DNA of 64,000 nucleotides, taken from Methylomicrobium lacus LW14 (GTDB taxonomy: Bacteria; Pseudomonadota; Gammaproteobacteria; Methylococcales; Methylomonadaceae). Position 1 is the stretch's first letter; each line of letters opens with the position of its first letter. The notes beneath the pieces are model-generated. The model saw only the letters and a program-made list of their open reading frames with translations. It did not search any database and had not been told where the DNA came from. Below, piece by piece: positions 25,237-33,574 of this stretch. Where the stretch lies: the NCBI RefSeq assembly GCF_000527095.1, contig NZ_AZUN01000001.1, forward strand, positions 2,989,501 to 3,053,500, given 5' to 3'. The position numbers and the translations under genes were made by a program.

Positions 25237-25872
25237 TCAAGAACCTTTGCCGCTGAGCGCTTCGGCGTTACGTTTGGCCAGCGAGTCGATCAAGGCCCCC
25301 AAGGAGCCTTTCTTCTGAATGTCATCGCTGAAGCTCGAACGGTAATTCGTGACCAGGCTCACGCCCGCGATGATGATGTCGTACACTTTCCAGCCGCCTT
25401 TCCCGAGATACATCCGGTAATTGACCTGCACCGGATTGAGCCCCGGCTGCAAGACTTCCGATCTGACGACGACCTTCTTGCCGTCGCTGCCCGCATCGAT
25501 CGGCTGGAAACGCAGGGTCCAGTCGTTATACTCGACAAAGGCCCTGGAATAGGAGCGGACCAGCATCGTCCTGAATTCGTTCTTGAAGCGTTCGCGGTCG
25601 CCCGGCGACGCGGTTTTCCAATGCTTGCCGAGGACCAGCGGCGCGATCACGTCGAAATCGGTATGCGGCTGGATCACGCCGTCGACGAAGCGGGTGACTT
25701 GCGCAAAATTGCTGGTAAAGGCCTTGTTTTGCAGTTTTTGATGCAATTGATCCGAGATGCCCTGGATGACCTGTTGCGGTTCCTGCAAGCCGCCGGCCAT
25801 GCCTTGGGCTGTCGGCATCAGGCCAAAAATGACCAGGCCGAATATCGCGTATTTTTTTATCAGTTTTTGCAT
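25237..25872 (-). CDS. MlaC-like phospholipid shuttle protein (toluene tolerance Ttg2D family)
   Basis: 211 residues with a Sec signal peptide (MQKLIKKYAIFGLVIFGLM, cleavage near AQG/MAG). The mature part matches MlaC: FDVIAPLVLGKHW, RERFKNEFRTMLVRSYSRA, and a late GWKVYDIIIAGVSLVTNYRS block, all family hallmarks. MlaC carries phospholipids between the outer-membrane MlaA-porin complex and the MlaFEDB transporter. No other mla gene is adjacent, so this is an orphan copy here. It lies downstream of, and on the same strand as, the molybdenum hydroxylase operon but is separated by 53 bases. Confidence 0.88.
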   Translation of the reverse strand: MQKLIKKYAIFGLVIFGLMPTAQGMAGGLQEPQQVIQGISDQLHQKLQNKAFTSNFAQVTRFVDGVIQPHTDFDVIAPLVLGKHWKTASPGDRERFKNEFRTMLVRSYSRAFVEYNDWTLRFQPIDAGSDGKKVVVRSEVLQPGLNPVQVNYRMYLGKGGWKVYDIIIAGVSLVTNYRSSFSDDIQKKGSLGALIDSLAKRNAEALSGKGS

Positions 25873-25925
25873 CGATGATTTATCCTACTTGTCGTAATGA
25901 GAGAAATTGTGCGGCGGCTTATCCG

Positions 25926-28100
25926 CTAAAACGAATACTGCGACAACGGCAAGCTGCGCACCCGTTGCCCGCTGAGCAAGAACAGCGCGTTGCAGACCGC
26001 CGGCACGATCGGCGGCGTGCCGGGCTCGCCGATGCCGCCGAGCGGCGCGCCGCTGTTGATGATTTCGACCTCGACGACCGGCATCTGGTCGGGGCGCAAG
26101 ATCGGGTAGGTGTCGAAATTGCCTTGCACGACGCGGCCCTTCTCCAGCGTGATGGCCTCGCCCATCGCGGCCGAGAGTCCAAAGCAAACCCCACTTTCGA
26201 TCTGCCGTTTGACGATCGCGGGGTTCACCGCGAAGCCGCAATCGACCGCGCACCAGACCCGTTCGACCTTGATCTCGCCATCCTGATTCAGGCTGACTTC
26301 GGCCACTTCGGCGACGATGCTGTTGAACGATTCATGCAGCGCCAAGCCCATCGCCCGCTTGAGGCCTTGCGTATCGGCCCAGGGCTTTGCCTTCCATCCG
26401 GCCAGGTTTGCGGCCGTCTCCAGGACTTTTTTGAAGCGCGGCTGCTCGGCCAGCAATTTCAGGCGGAATTCGAGCGGATCGGCTCCGGCTGCATGCGCCA
26501 TCTCGTCGAAGAACGATTCCTTGAAAAAACAATTCTGCGAGTGGCCGACCGAGCGCCAGAAGCCGATCGGCGCCTCTTTGACCGGCACATTGACCACATT
26601 CGTGCGCTTGTTCGGAATCGCATAAGGCAGCTCGACCGTGCCTTCGAACACGCTGGTGTCCAGATCGGAATTTTTGACAAAGCCCGGCATCAGGCGGGTC
26701 ATCGGCCCTTCGCCGACCGAGGTGATCTGCAAGGCGACCGGATTGCCGTCCTTGTCGAAGCCGGCGCCGAACTTCGCGGCCGACATCGGCCGGTAATGGT
26801 CGTGTTGAAGATCTTCCTCGCGCGTCCAGATCACCTTGATCGGCTTGCCCGGATGTTTTTTGGCCAAGGTGATCGCCTGGATTGCATAATCCATAACGAA
26901 ACGGCGACCGAAACCGCCGCCGAGGAACGGCGTGATCACCTCGATCGCCTCGGGCTTCAGCCCGGTGATCTCGGCCGCGACCCCGACCACGAAATCGACG
27001 CCCTGGTTCGGCGCCCAGACCGTGCAACGGTCCTGGGTGACCAGCGCGGTACAATTCATCGGCTCCATCGTGACGTGCGCGATGAACGGCGCGTGATATT
27101 CGGCCTCGATGGTCTTCGCGGCGGAGGCCATCGCCTTGGCCGCATCGCCGGCTTCCTCGGCGACATGGCCCGGTTCGTTCAGCGCCGCCTGCAACCTGGC
27201 CTTGTAATCTTTTGTCGAGAAACCGGCGTTCGCGCCTTCATCGAAGGTGACCGGCAGCTTCTCCAAGGCTTTCTTCGCATGCCAGAAATGGTCAGCGATC
27301 ACCGCGACGCCGTTCGGTATCTCTTCGACCGCGACGACGCCCGGCAGCTTCAGCACCGCCTCTTTATCGTAGGAGGCGACCTTGCCGCCAAACACCGGCG
27401 ACTGCATCACCGCCGCATGCAGCATGCCGTCCACTTTGATGTCGATGCCGAATTCGGCCGCGCCGGTCGATTTGGCGAGGCTGTCGGTGCGCTTGACCGG
27501 CTGGCCGATCAGCCTGAATGCCGCACTGTCTTTCAACGGCGCGTCCTTTGGCGGGGTCAGTTTGGCGGCCTTTTCGGCAAGCTCGCCATAACCGAGCTTC
27601 CTACCGCTCGCCGCGTGCACGACCTTGCCCGGTTCGGTCGTGCAATCGCCGGGCTTGACGCCCCATTGCTCGGCCGCGGCCTGGACCAGCATCGCCCGGG
27701 CGGTCGCGCCGGCCTTGCGCATGGTCATATAGGACGAGCGCACGCTCAGGCTGCCGCCGGTGAAACGCATCGTATTGTCGAACATGATCTTGTAATCGGC
27801 GCCATGCGGCGCCTGCACGACCTTGATCGCGGACATCTCGACATCCAGTTCCTCGGCCATGATCGCCGGAATCGAGGTATAGGTCCCCTGTCCCATTTCG
27901 ATGAATGGATTCTGGAAAACCACCTGGCCTTTGTCGTCGATGCCGATAAAAGCGTTCAGGTCCTGATCCTGTTCAGTCTGACCGATCTTGGCGCAGCCGG
28001 TCGGCAGCGTCACACCGAGCAGCAACACGCTGGCGCCGGCCGCCGCGCTGAGGCCGAGAAATTGCCGGCGTGACAGCGAAATGTTCATTATCTCGTTCAT
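25926..28100 (-). CDS. Molybdopterin-binding subunit of a xanthine-dehydrogenase-family enzyme (isoquinoline 1-oxidoreductase beta type)
   Basis: 724 residues with a Tat signal (SRRQFLGLSAAAGASVLLLG) and a Cys after LPTG that could be lipidated. The body has the aldehyde oxidase/xanthine dehydrogenase large-subunit fold in the compact IorB arrangement: FIEMGQGTYTSIPAIMAEEL, GGSLSVRSSY, a central LGGGFGRRF cofactor loop, WRSVGHSQN and a final GIGEPGTPPIVPA carrying the catalytic Glu. It hydroxylates an aldehyde or N-heterocycle using a molybdenum cytosine dinucleotide cofactor in the periplasm. It overlaps the 2Fe-2S subunit gene by 4 bases. The substrate is unknown. Confidence 0.9.
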   Translation of the reverse strand: MNEIMNISLSRRQFLGLSAAAGASVLLLGVTLPTGCAKIGQTEQDQDLNAFIGIDDKGQVVFQNPFIEMGQGTYTSIPAIMAEELDVEMSAIKVVQAPHGADYKIMFDNTMRFTGGSLSVRSSYMTMRKAGATARAMLVQAAAEQWGVKPGDCTTEPGKVVHAASGRKLGYGELAEKAAKLTPPKDAPLKDSAAFRLIGQPVKRTDSLAKSTGAAEFGIDIKVDGMLHAAVMQSPVFGGKVASYDKEAVLKLPGVVAVEEIPNGVAVIADHFWHAKKALEKLPVTFDEGANAGFSTKDYKARLQAALNEPGHVAEEAGDAAKAMASAAKTIEAEYHAPFIAHVTMEPMNCTALVTQDRCTVWAPNQGVDFVVGVAAEITGLKPEAIEVITPFLGGGFGRRFVMDYAIQAITLAKKHPGKPIKVIWTREEDLQHDHYRPMSAAKFGAGFDKDGNPVALQITSVGEGPMTRLMPGFVKNSDLDTSVFEGTVELPYAIPNKRTNVVNVPVKEAPIGFWRSVGHSQNCFFKESFFDEMAHAAGADPLEFRLKLLAEQPRFKKVLETAANLAGWKAKPWADTQGLKRAMGLALHESFNSIVAEVAEVSLNQDGEIKVERVWCAVDCGFAVNPAIVKRQIESGVCFGLSAAMGEAITLEKGRVVQGNFDTYPILRPDQMPVVEVEIINSGAPLGGIGEPGTPPIVPAVCNALFLLSGQRVRSLPLSQYSF

Positions 28101-28561
28101 GACTGCGCTCCCTGGATTTCGGCGGCGCGTTTGATCGCGGCAAAGATTTGCTGATAGGTACCGCAGCGGCAGAGGTTGCTCATCTTCGCGCGGATTTCCT
28201 CATCGCTCGGATGCGGATTCTGCTTCAACAAGGCCGCCGCCGCGATGATCTGGCCGGACTGGCAATAGCCGCACTGCGGAACGTCCTGCTCGACCCAGGC
28301 CTGTTGCACCGGGTGCAAGCCTTTATCGGTCGCGAGACCCTCTATCGTGGTAATCGCCTTGCCTTGCGCCGCGCTGACCGGCAGGGTGCAGGAGAAGGTC
28401 AGCTTGCCGTCGAGCATGATTGAACAGGCTCCGCACAGACCCATGCCGCAGCCGTATTTGGTGCCGGATAAACCTGCCAGGTCGCGAATCGCCCAAAGCA
28501 AGGGCATGTCGTCTTCGGCATCGATCTGATGCTGAGTCCCGTTGATCAGTAAGGTTGTCAT
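28097..28561 (-). CDS. 2Fe-2S subunit of the molybdenum hydroxylase
   Basis: 154 residues with the two-cluster layout of CoxS/IorA proteins. A plant-ferredoxin-type site is at about 38-58 (CGMGLCGACSIML plus a later CTLP Cys). A C-terminal helical site has CGYCQSGQ and NLCRCGTY. It passes electrons from the molybdenum centre to an acceptor such as cytochrome c. It has no signal peptide and would be exported as a complex with the Tat-bearing large subunit, as known for this family. It follows the nucleotidyltransferase gene by three bases and overlaps the large subunit. Confidence 0.93.
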   Translation of the reverse strand: MTTLLINGTQHQIDAEDDMPLLWAIRDLAGLSGTKYGCGMGLCGACSIMLDGKLTFSCTLPVSAAQGKAITTIEGLATDKGLHPVQQAWVEQDVPQCGYCQSGQIIAAAALLKQNPHPSDEEIRAKMSNLCRCGTYQQIFAAIKRAAEIQGAQS

Positions 28562-28564
28562 GAT

Positions 28565-29173
28565 TTACTCCTCGGCAAATGCCTGCCCGGTTAAACGTTC
28601 AAAATCACTTCGCGTATCGATATCGAGTTCGGCCCGCGCGCACGGAATCTTCAGCACGCACGCATCGAACTCGATCAACAACGGTTTGGCGCCTTTGTCG
28701 CCGGTCACTGTTTGCAGGCGCTCAAAATACGCCGCCGGAAACAGCGCCGGTACACCACAGGATAAATGATATTGACTGGCGACGATACGGGCAGATTCAC
28801 TCCGCCAGGCGTCGAGCAACGCCGCAAGATGCGCCGAATCGATCAAAGGCTGATCGCACAACAGGATCAGCACCGCTTCGGCCGAAGCCGGCAAGGCCTT
28901 GATCCCTAGTCTGAGCGACGAGGCAAGACCGTCCTGCCAGTCGGGGTTTTGCAGCGTTTCGACCGAGCTTAAATCGATCGCCGCGCGGATCGACTCCGCA
29001 TGCGCGCCGAGCACGACGATCACCCGTCCGGGCAATACCTCTTGCGCGCTGCCGATCGCCCGTTCGAGCAGGGTTTGGCCCCGCCAACGCAGCAATTGCT
29101 TCGGCCTGCCCAGGCGGCGGGAGCCGCCCGCGGCCAGGATCAGCGCATGAACATTCGGATAGGCATCAGGCAT
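28565..29173 (-). CDS. MocA/MobA-like molybdopterin nucleotidyltransferase
   Basis: A 202-residue NTP transferase. The N-terminal signature is LILAAGGSRRLGRPKQLL with the product-binding Lys, and the metal-binding LLCDQP lies near residue 100. This form attaches CMP to molybdopterin, giving the cytosine dinucleotide cofactor required by xanthine-dehydrogenase-family enzymes. The adjacent XdhC and enzyme-subunit genes agree with that. It overlaps xdhC by 8 bases. Guanylyl transfer (MobA) is the alternative, but context favours the cytidylyl form. Confidence 0.85.
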   Translation of the reverse strand: MPDAYPNVHALILAAGGSRRLGRPKQLLRWRGQTLLERAIGSAQEVLPGRVIVVLGAHAESIRAAIDLSSVETLQNPDWQDGLASSLRLGIKALPASAEAVLILLCDQPLIDSAHLAALLDAWRSESARIVASQYHLSCGVPALFPAAYFERLQTVTGDKGAKPLLIEFDACVLKIPCARAELDIDTRSDFERLTGQAFAEE

Positions 29174-30266
29174 CGGAGGATAGTGTTTGAGCCGTCAACT
29201 GGCCGCCCTGCCTGCAGTTTTGCGCGGCCAGAATCCCGGCCATGATGGCAAGCGCGATTTCCTCCGGCGTTTCCGCGCCGATATCGAGACCGACCGGCCC
29301 GAAGACGCGGCCCTCAATCTTCGCCGCCTGCTCGCCGAGGCTGTCCAGAAGCCGGTTTTTCCGCGCTTCCGGCCCCAGCACACCGATAAACGGGATGCGG
29401 CTGTCCGCGATGACCTTCAGGTAACGGGCGTCATAGTCCAAACTGTGCGTCATCAGCACGAGCGCATCGAAACGATCGAGCGGTAGAGTGCCTGCCAAAG
29501 CCGGCGGTGGGCAATACAATAGGCGATCGGCCGACGCGAAGCGTTCCGGCTTGAGATAGGCCGGACGGTGATCGACAAGCGTGACCCGCCAGCCCAACGC
29601 CTTGGCGCATTGCAGCAGCGGAACCGCATCGGCGCCGACCCCCACGATCAACAGGTGCGACAACGGGCGAATCGGGTCATAAAAGACAGTGAGCGCATGT
29701 CCCTCGACAAGATGGGTTTCGAGATGCGGTTTGTCGTCCGGCAAAGTCTGCCGCGCCGCGGCGATCAGATCATGAGGCCAGGGCGCGGGAGCGTTTTCGA
29801 AATCTTCTGCGCTGAAAAATAGCGACCGCCCCGCCGGCAATGGCGGGTGAGTGGACTCGGTCACGGTGACTAAAACGCCCCGCCGATCATTGCAGGTCGC
29901 CTGGGCCAGCGCATCCAAAGGAAAGAAATTCTCCTCGGCCCTCAGCAATTGCAGCAGGATTTTGACCGCCCCGTTGCAGCCGAGACCGAGCCCCCAGACC
30001 ACATCGTCGGGCGAACGCATGTCGTACCGCACCGTCGCAGCCTGACCGCTGGCAAAGACCGAACGCGAACGCTCTACCAGATCCCCTTCGAAACAGCCGC
30101 CGCTCAGCAGCCCCAGGCATTCGCCGTCGTGGGTGATCAGCATCCGTGCTCCGGCTTTCCGATAGGTCGAACCCTGCGTTTCGATGATCGTAGCCAGCAC
30201 AAAATCGCCGGAGTCGGGATCGAGATTGCGGAAAACATCGACCAGCGTGTACAGTTGATTGGCCAT
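29166..30266 (-). CDS. XdhC/CoxI-family molybdenum cofactor maturation factor
   Basis: 366 residues. The N-terminal XdhC/CoxI domain is marked by VLATIIETQGSTYRKAGARM and LLSGGCFEGDL. The C-terminal Rossmann-like domain has LLIVGVGADAVPLLQCAKAL and a late FIGVLGPEARKNRLL. XdhC binds sulfurated molybdenum cofactor, protects it and inserts it into the large subunit. It is the first gene of the four-gene operon xdhC-mocA-iorA-iorB (types inferred), so maturation factors are made before structural subunits. Confidence 0.92.
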   Translation of the reverse strand: MANQLYTLVDVFRNLDPDSGDFVLATIIETQGSTYRKAGARMLITHDGECLGLLSGGCFEGDLVERSRSVFASGQAATVRYDMRSPDDVVWGLGLGCNGAVKILLQLLRAEENFFPLDALAQATCNDRRGVLVTVTESTHPPLPAGRSLFFSAEDFENAPAPWPHDLIAAARQTLPDDKPHLETHLVEGHALTVFYDPIRPLSHLLIVGVGADAVPLLQCAKALGWRVTLVDHRPAYLKPERFASADRLLYCPPPALAGTLPLDRFDALVLMTHSLDYDARYLKVIADSRIPFIGVLGPEARKNRLLDSLGEQAAKIEGRVFGPVGLDIGAETPEEIALAIMAGILAAQNCRQGGQLTAQTLSSDA

Positions 30267-30419
30267 GGCGTCGGAGAAACTTTGGCGGGAAGATTGATGC
30301 TTGATTGCAGAGGAAAGCGCAGCGATTATCCTCCTTGGCGCAAGAAACGTCCAGCCGTCCCGACAATCGGGACGCCCCGGAACGGCCGTGCTCCGATGAA
30401 GCTTTTGGGGAAAACAGGG

Positions 30420-30844
30420 TTATAACCGGTCCAAGGGACTTACGACTCCCTTTCCGCCTTTGTTGAGCACATGCGTGTAGATCATCGTCGTATGCACATC
30501 CTGTGCCCGAGCAACTCCTGCACCATGCGGATGTCGTAGCCCGGATCGAGCAAATTATACAAAAACAGTAAAGCGGACAACGCCTGATTTTGCGTTGAAG
30601 CCGATACATGGCTTTCCACAGCCAGATGCGTCAAAAATGCTTCAACCTCCACCGCACCCATTTCTAACGGATGACGTTTGCCATGAAACAAAATAAACCG
30701 CTTGATCCACTGCACATAGAGCTTTTCGGTACGGATGCTGTAGTGCTTGACGCGAATCTTGTCGCGGACTTGATCAAGGAGTTTAGGCGGTGTATTTTTC
30801 GCTAGCATAGGAAGGTTGCTATCAATAATTAAATACTGTAGCAT
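30420..30844 (-). pseudogene. Degraded integron integrase (intI-type)
   Basis: The frame from 30844 encodes the N-terminal SAM-like domain typical of IntI integrases (KIRVKHYSIRTEKLYVQW, FILFHGKRHPLEMGAVEVE, SASTQNQALSALLFLYN). It then jumps in frame to the very C terminus, GYDIRMVQELLGH, so most of the catalytic domain is missing through an internal deletion. A single-base deletion after GH breaks the frame. Restoring one base gives the expected ending: VHTTMIYTHVLNKGGKG, then VSPLDRL and TAA at 30420-30422. It points away from the small ORFs to its right, as intI does from its cassette array. It cannot be functional. Confidence 0.85.
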
Positions 30845-30931
30845 TTAGTTTAACAGATTGTCAGAGTGGCGTTATACACCGATAATCGTAGATTAATATA
30901 CATCTAAATAGGTGTCTACTTAACGTTAGAG
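30845..30931 (+). other. attI-like region between intI remnant and first cassette
   Basis: This is the gap between the integrase start and the first cassette. It ends in AACGTTAGAGG, where GTTAGAG (30925-30931) resembles an attI core site. In integrons the first cassette joins directly at this G/TTA junction. AT content is high and the usual cassette promoter would lie near here, but no consensus is clear. The call rests on position and the core match only. Confidence 0.45.
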
Positions 30932-30949
30932 GCCAAGGAAAGTTGTGTC

Positions 30950-31336
30950 GTGATTCGAAAATGGAATGACATTCTGTCTCACTACGAACCATTCGCTGAG
31001 AAAAGCGAAGCGTTGGCGGGAATTCGGGACCTCGTCGCCTACATTGCCAAAGGGCCTTTGAGCAACGCGTTGTATGGCTGGACCTCCGTCGTCGACCTTT
31101 GCATTGTTCAAACTGAAGTTTCATATCCATATTCCGGCCCGCTTCTTCGCATATCGCCTATGGGCAACGGCAATGTAGAGTTCAGGTATGAAGACACGCA
31201 ACAGAAGGCTAGGCAGTGGCATCGCGAGGTCGCACCTAGTGAAGCCGTGGCTCGGCTAAATAATTTTCTTGGGCAGCTCGGCTGGGTTTCCGGTGTGTTG
31301 GCCTCTAACCATTCGCTGCAGGGCCGACGACCCTGA
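30950..31336 (+). CDS. Integron cassette ORF 1, hypothetical
   Basis: 128 residues from a GTG at 30950 preceded by AAGGAAAG. It begins IRKWNDILSHYEPFAEK, with helices early, then a beta-strand region (VVDLCIVQTEVSYPYSGPLL, FRYED) and a helical end. I recognise no named family, and there is no signal peptide or membrane segment. The stop codon lies inside the candidate attC1 (31303-31351), the usual compact cassette layout. Confidence 0.6.
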   Translation: MIRKWNDILSHYEPFAEKSEALAGIRDLVAYIAKGPLSNALYGWTSVVDLCIVQTEVSYPYSGPLLRISPMGNGNVEFRYEDTQQKARQWHREVAPSEAVARLNNFLGQLGWVSGVLASNHSLQGRRP

Positions 31337-31351
31337 GCTAAAACGCTAGGC
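31303..31351 (+). other. attC-like recombination site 1
   Basis: CTCTAAC (31303-31309) and GCTAGGC (31345-31351) stand where R'' and R' core sites are expected, each with one departure from RYYYAAC/GTTRRRY. Between them CAGGG and CCCTG form the stem, with TG and A unpaired as extrahelical bases, around CCGACGA. ATTCGCTGCAG and CTGAGC resemble common attC L boxes. Short but recognisable. Confidence 0.5.
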
Positions 31352-31356
31352 GCTCT

Positions 31357-31686
31357 ATGCATCCGAACATTCAAAAATTGGTGGCGTTACTGGAGGCAGC
31401 TCAATCATTATTAGCTCAATACGGTGAAAAACACTGGAGTAGCTGGTTGGAAAATGACGCGCGCTTAATTAGAAACCTAGACCTATATGGTGTGGAGCAT
31501 TTACTCACTGCATATGGCGGCATGGGCAGCATAAATGATTTAGTAATTCACCCGACAAACGGGCACAAAATTAAAGATTCTGATGTTGCTTCTGCCAATG
31601 AAAAGTTTGAGATATTGCGTACCAAAATTTATTCACTAGCTAAAAGGTTGGCTATGGAGGAAGCAAATGTACGTCGTAACGCCTAA
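31357..31686 (+). CDS. Integron cassette ORF 2, hypothetical
   Basis: 109 residues, almost wholly helical: QKLVALLEAAQSLLAQYG, then WSSWLENDARLIRNLD and a late KFEILRTKIYSLAKRLA helix, with a GGMGSINDLVI loop between. It begins only six bases after attC1, and its TAA is embedded in the R'' core of attC2. I do not recognise a function. The compact fit between two attC sites makes it a genuine cassette gene. Confidence 0.65.
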   Translation: MHPNIQKLVALLEAAQSLLAQYGEKHWSSWLENDARLIRNLDLYGVEHLLTAYGGMGSINDLVIHPTNGHKIKDSDVASANEKFEILRTKIYSLAKRLAMEEANVRRNA

Positions 31687-31770
31687 CCCTGCGCTCGAGA
31701 GGGACGCGGTGAACGGCGTGGTTTTCTCTTCCACGTTTTGCGCGCTGCGTCTCTCAGCTTCACGTTAAGC
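31681..31770 (+). other. attC recombination site 2
   Basis: The clearest attC in the window. GCCTAAC (31681-31687) fits RYYYAAC exactly, and GTTAAGC (31764-31770) fits GTTRRRY exactly, 90 bases overall. Inside, CGCTCGAGAGGGACGCGG and CGCGCTGCGTCTCTCAGC form complementary arms with mismatches, as in attC hairpins. The upstream ORF ends within the R'' core, and the next cassette ORF begins about 20 bases after R'. Confidence 0.75.
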
Positions 31771-31789
31771 ATCCAAGTTGGCGAAGAAA

Positions 31790-32146
31790 ATGAATATCGA
31801 GAACTTGATCAAAAGGGAACACCTGTCCAAGATTAAAAACTATGATCAATTCTTTGAGTTGCGCCAATCGTTAGTTGGCTTAGGCTCAGCAAGACTTTTT
31901 GATGCTTTATTTTCTATGGCGTTGCAATACGAATTGGATGGAGCTAGTTCAATTGCAGCCATGTTACTTATTGAGTTTGACCCAAAGGCTTTACGGCAAT
32001 GCGACCAGTTACTTTTAGAAATCGCAAATTCAAATTGGTTTTTGAGTGATAAATTTATTCCATTTTATCTTCTTACTCAGTTTGCAGACTATGGGGTCAT
32101 ATATGGTCCGCCCCGTATTGCAAGAAAAAATTCACATGTGACATAA
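31790..32146 (+). pseudogene. Integron cassette ORF 3, interrupted by mobile DNA
   Basis: From the ATG at 31790, about 101 residues of native cassette protein can be read: helical, beginning NIENLIKREHLSK, with ALFSMALQYELDGASSIAAM and a late FIPFYLLTQFADY. At 32093 the RAYT element begins (GGGGTCAT), so the last 17 residues of the present frame come from mobile DNA. Removing everything from 32093 to 34438 would continue the frame into ATATCCCGGCGCTCC and the attC at 34452-34507. No family was recognised. Confidence 0.6.
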
Positions 32147-32402
32147 AGAAATAATGCGCCCATATATCCGGCCTTATGATGAAGTGCTCAATGACTTCCG
32201 GCCCTGATGGAATTCGCGCATTCCCACCTCATCAGGTCTACGGCTTCAAATGAGCCCGAGACCCCAGCAGGCTCTTGGAATGCAGGTGTTACCTTTTATG
32301 CCATCACTTGAATGTTATCTCCGCAATTCGTTGCTGATGTTTACCCGTTTCACTGTTTGGCTCGACAGGAAGAGCTTCCCCTTTTGAAGAGTGATATGGC
32401 CC
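32115..32402 (-). ncRNA. Candidate IS1111-type bridge RNA region
   Basis: The 288 bases after the transposase stop lack coding character. IS110-family recombinases use an RNA from the noncoding end to pair with donor and target DNA, and in the IS1111 subgroup it comes from the region downstream of the transposase. Imperfect inverted segments are visible, for example ATCAGGTC / GGCCTGAT-like stretches near 32205-32245. Loops and exact ends cannot be defined by eye. The call rests on element architecture. Confidence 0.45.
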
Positions 32403-33446
32403 TCATGCTGCCGCCCGATAATTTTCTTTCTTGGTCAGCAATGCCCAGGCAATGCGGGCATTCTTGTTGGCCACCGCGACATTGGAAATATTTTCGCCGC
32501 GTCGACGCTTGATGTCGCTGATCCAGAGATGATGCTTGTCCTCGTGCTTGTGTGCCACCCGCGAAACCGAGCGCCCGCCGTGAATCAGCAACGTCCGCAA
32601 ATAGGCATCGCCACGCTTACTGATGCCTAATAGCGTCGGCTTGCCGCCGGTGGAATGCTGCCGGGGCACCAACCCTAACCAGGCTGCCAGTTCCCGACCG
32701 CTTTTAAAGACGCTAATGTCGCCGATGGCCGCGAGCAGCGCGGTCGCGGTTAGTAGCCCCACGCCCGGAATCGTCATCAACCGTTGGCAGTCTTCATGCT
32801 GAGCGCTGATGGCCGCTAATTTCCGTTCAAGCGTCGCAATGCGTTGATCCAAATACCCCATTTCATCATAAAGTTCATTGAGCAATTCCCGGAATAAGGC
32901 GGATAAGGCATTCTCCGAATCTTCCAGAAGCGCCGGCAAGGCTTTCCTGACATGATGAATGCCTTTCGGGATCACCAGGCCGTATTCCAATAATAGACCG
33001 CGCACCTGATTGGCTTGCGCGGTGCGCCGGGACACCAGCTGGCTACGCACCCGATGTAGGCTTTGAATGTCTTGTTGTTCGATCCCCTTGGTCGGCACAA
33101 AACGCATGTTGGGGCGTTGTACCGCCTCGCAAATGGCTTCTGCATCGACCGCGTCATTTTTGTTCGATTTGACGTAGGGCTTGACGAACTGCGGCGCCAT
33201 CATGCGCACCGTATGGCCGAACGCGCTAAAACGGCGCGCCCAATGGTGGGCTCCGCCACACGCTTCCAGCCCAATCAGACAAGGGGGCAGATTGGCCACG
33301 AAAGCGGCCAGTTGCTTGCGACTGAGCGTTTTGTTGATGACGCGCTGCCCGGCAACATCGACACCGTATAAATGGAAGCTTTGTTTAGCCAAATCAATGC
33401 CCAATACTTTGACGACATTGTCGGTGTTTGTATGATCGTTTGCCAT
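32403..33446 (-). CDS. IS110-family (IS1111 group) transposase
   Basis: 347 residues from the ATG at 33446; the open frame runs to 33545 through the IS end but the native start is internal. The N-terminal RuvC-like DEDD domain begins VVKVLGIDLAKQSFHLYG and includes DAVDAEAI. A C-terminal transposase_20 domain has MTIPGVGLLTATALLAAIGD and ELAAWLGLVPRQHSTGGK, with the conserved catalytic Ser region near GGRSVSRVA. It is a bridge-RNA-guided recombinase. Intact and full length, so the element may be active. Confidence 0.93.
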   Translation of the reverse strand: MANDHTNTDNVVKVLGIDLAKQSFHLYGVDVAGQRVINKTLSRKQLAAFVANLPPCLIGLEACGGAHHWARRFSAFGHTVRMMAPQFVKPYVKSNKNDAVDAEAICEAVQRPNMRFVPTKGIEQQDIQSLHRVRSQLVSRRTAQANQVRGLLLEYGLVIPKGIHHVRKALPALLEDSENALSALFRELLNELYDEMGYLDQRIATLERKLAAISAQHEDCQRLMTIPGVGLLTATALLAAIGDISVFKSGRELAAWLGLVPRQHSTGGKPTLLGISKRGDAYLRTLLIHGGRSVSRVAHKHEDKHHLWISDIKRRRGENISNVAVANKNARIAWALLTKKENYRAAA

Positions 33447-33574
33447 GGTCTGCCTCGCTTCTGTTGAGAGGGTATAGAAAATACCATCTTGGCCCCATTT
33501 CGGCCGCTTGGGAAGTGGGGCGGACCATTCCATTAAGTCTTGCAATATAGCAAGATTTAATTACACTGACACTT

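Larger units (their letters stand above)
32101..33530 (-). mobile_element. IS110-family insertion sequence, IS1111 subgroup
   Basis: About 1.43 kb. Subterminal inverted repeats ATGGTCCGCCCC (32103-32114) and GGGGCGGACCAT (33517-33528), 12 bp each, are diagnostic of the IS1111 subgroup; classical IS110 members lack them. The transposase reads on the minus strand, leaving a short 5' end (about 70 bases) and a long 3' noncoding end (about 290 bases). It is inserted in the left flank of RAYT element copy 1. Exact tips may differ by a few bases. Confidence 0.85.

Noticed and set aside
25875..28073. 732-codon plus-strand frame
   Set aside because: It is antisense to the molybdopterin-binding subunit, Arg/His/Asp-rich with no recognisable domain; an artefact of GC-rich codon usage on the other strand.
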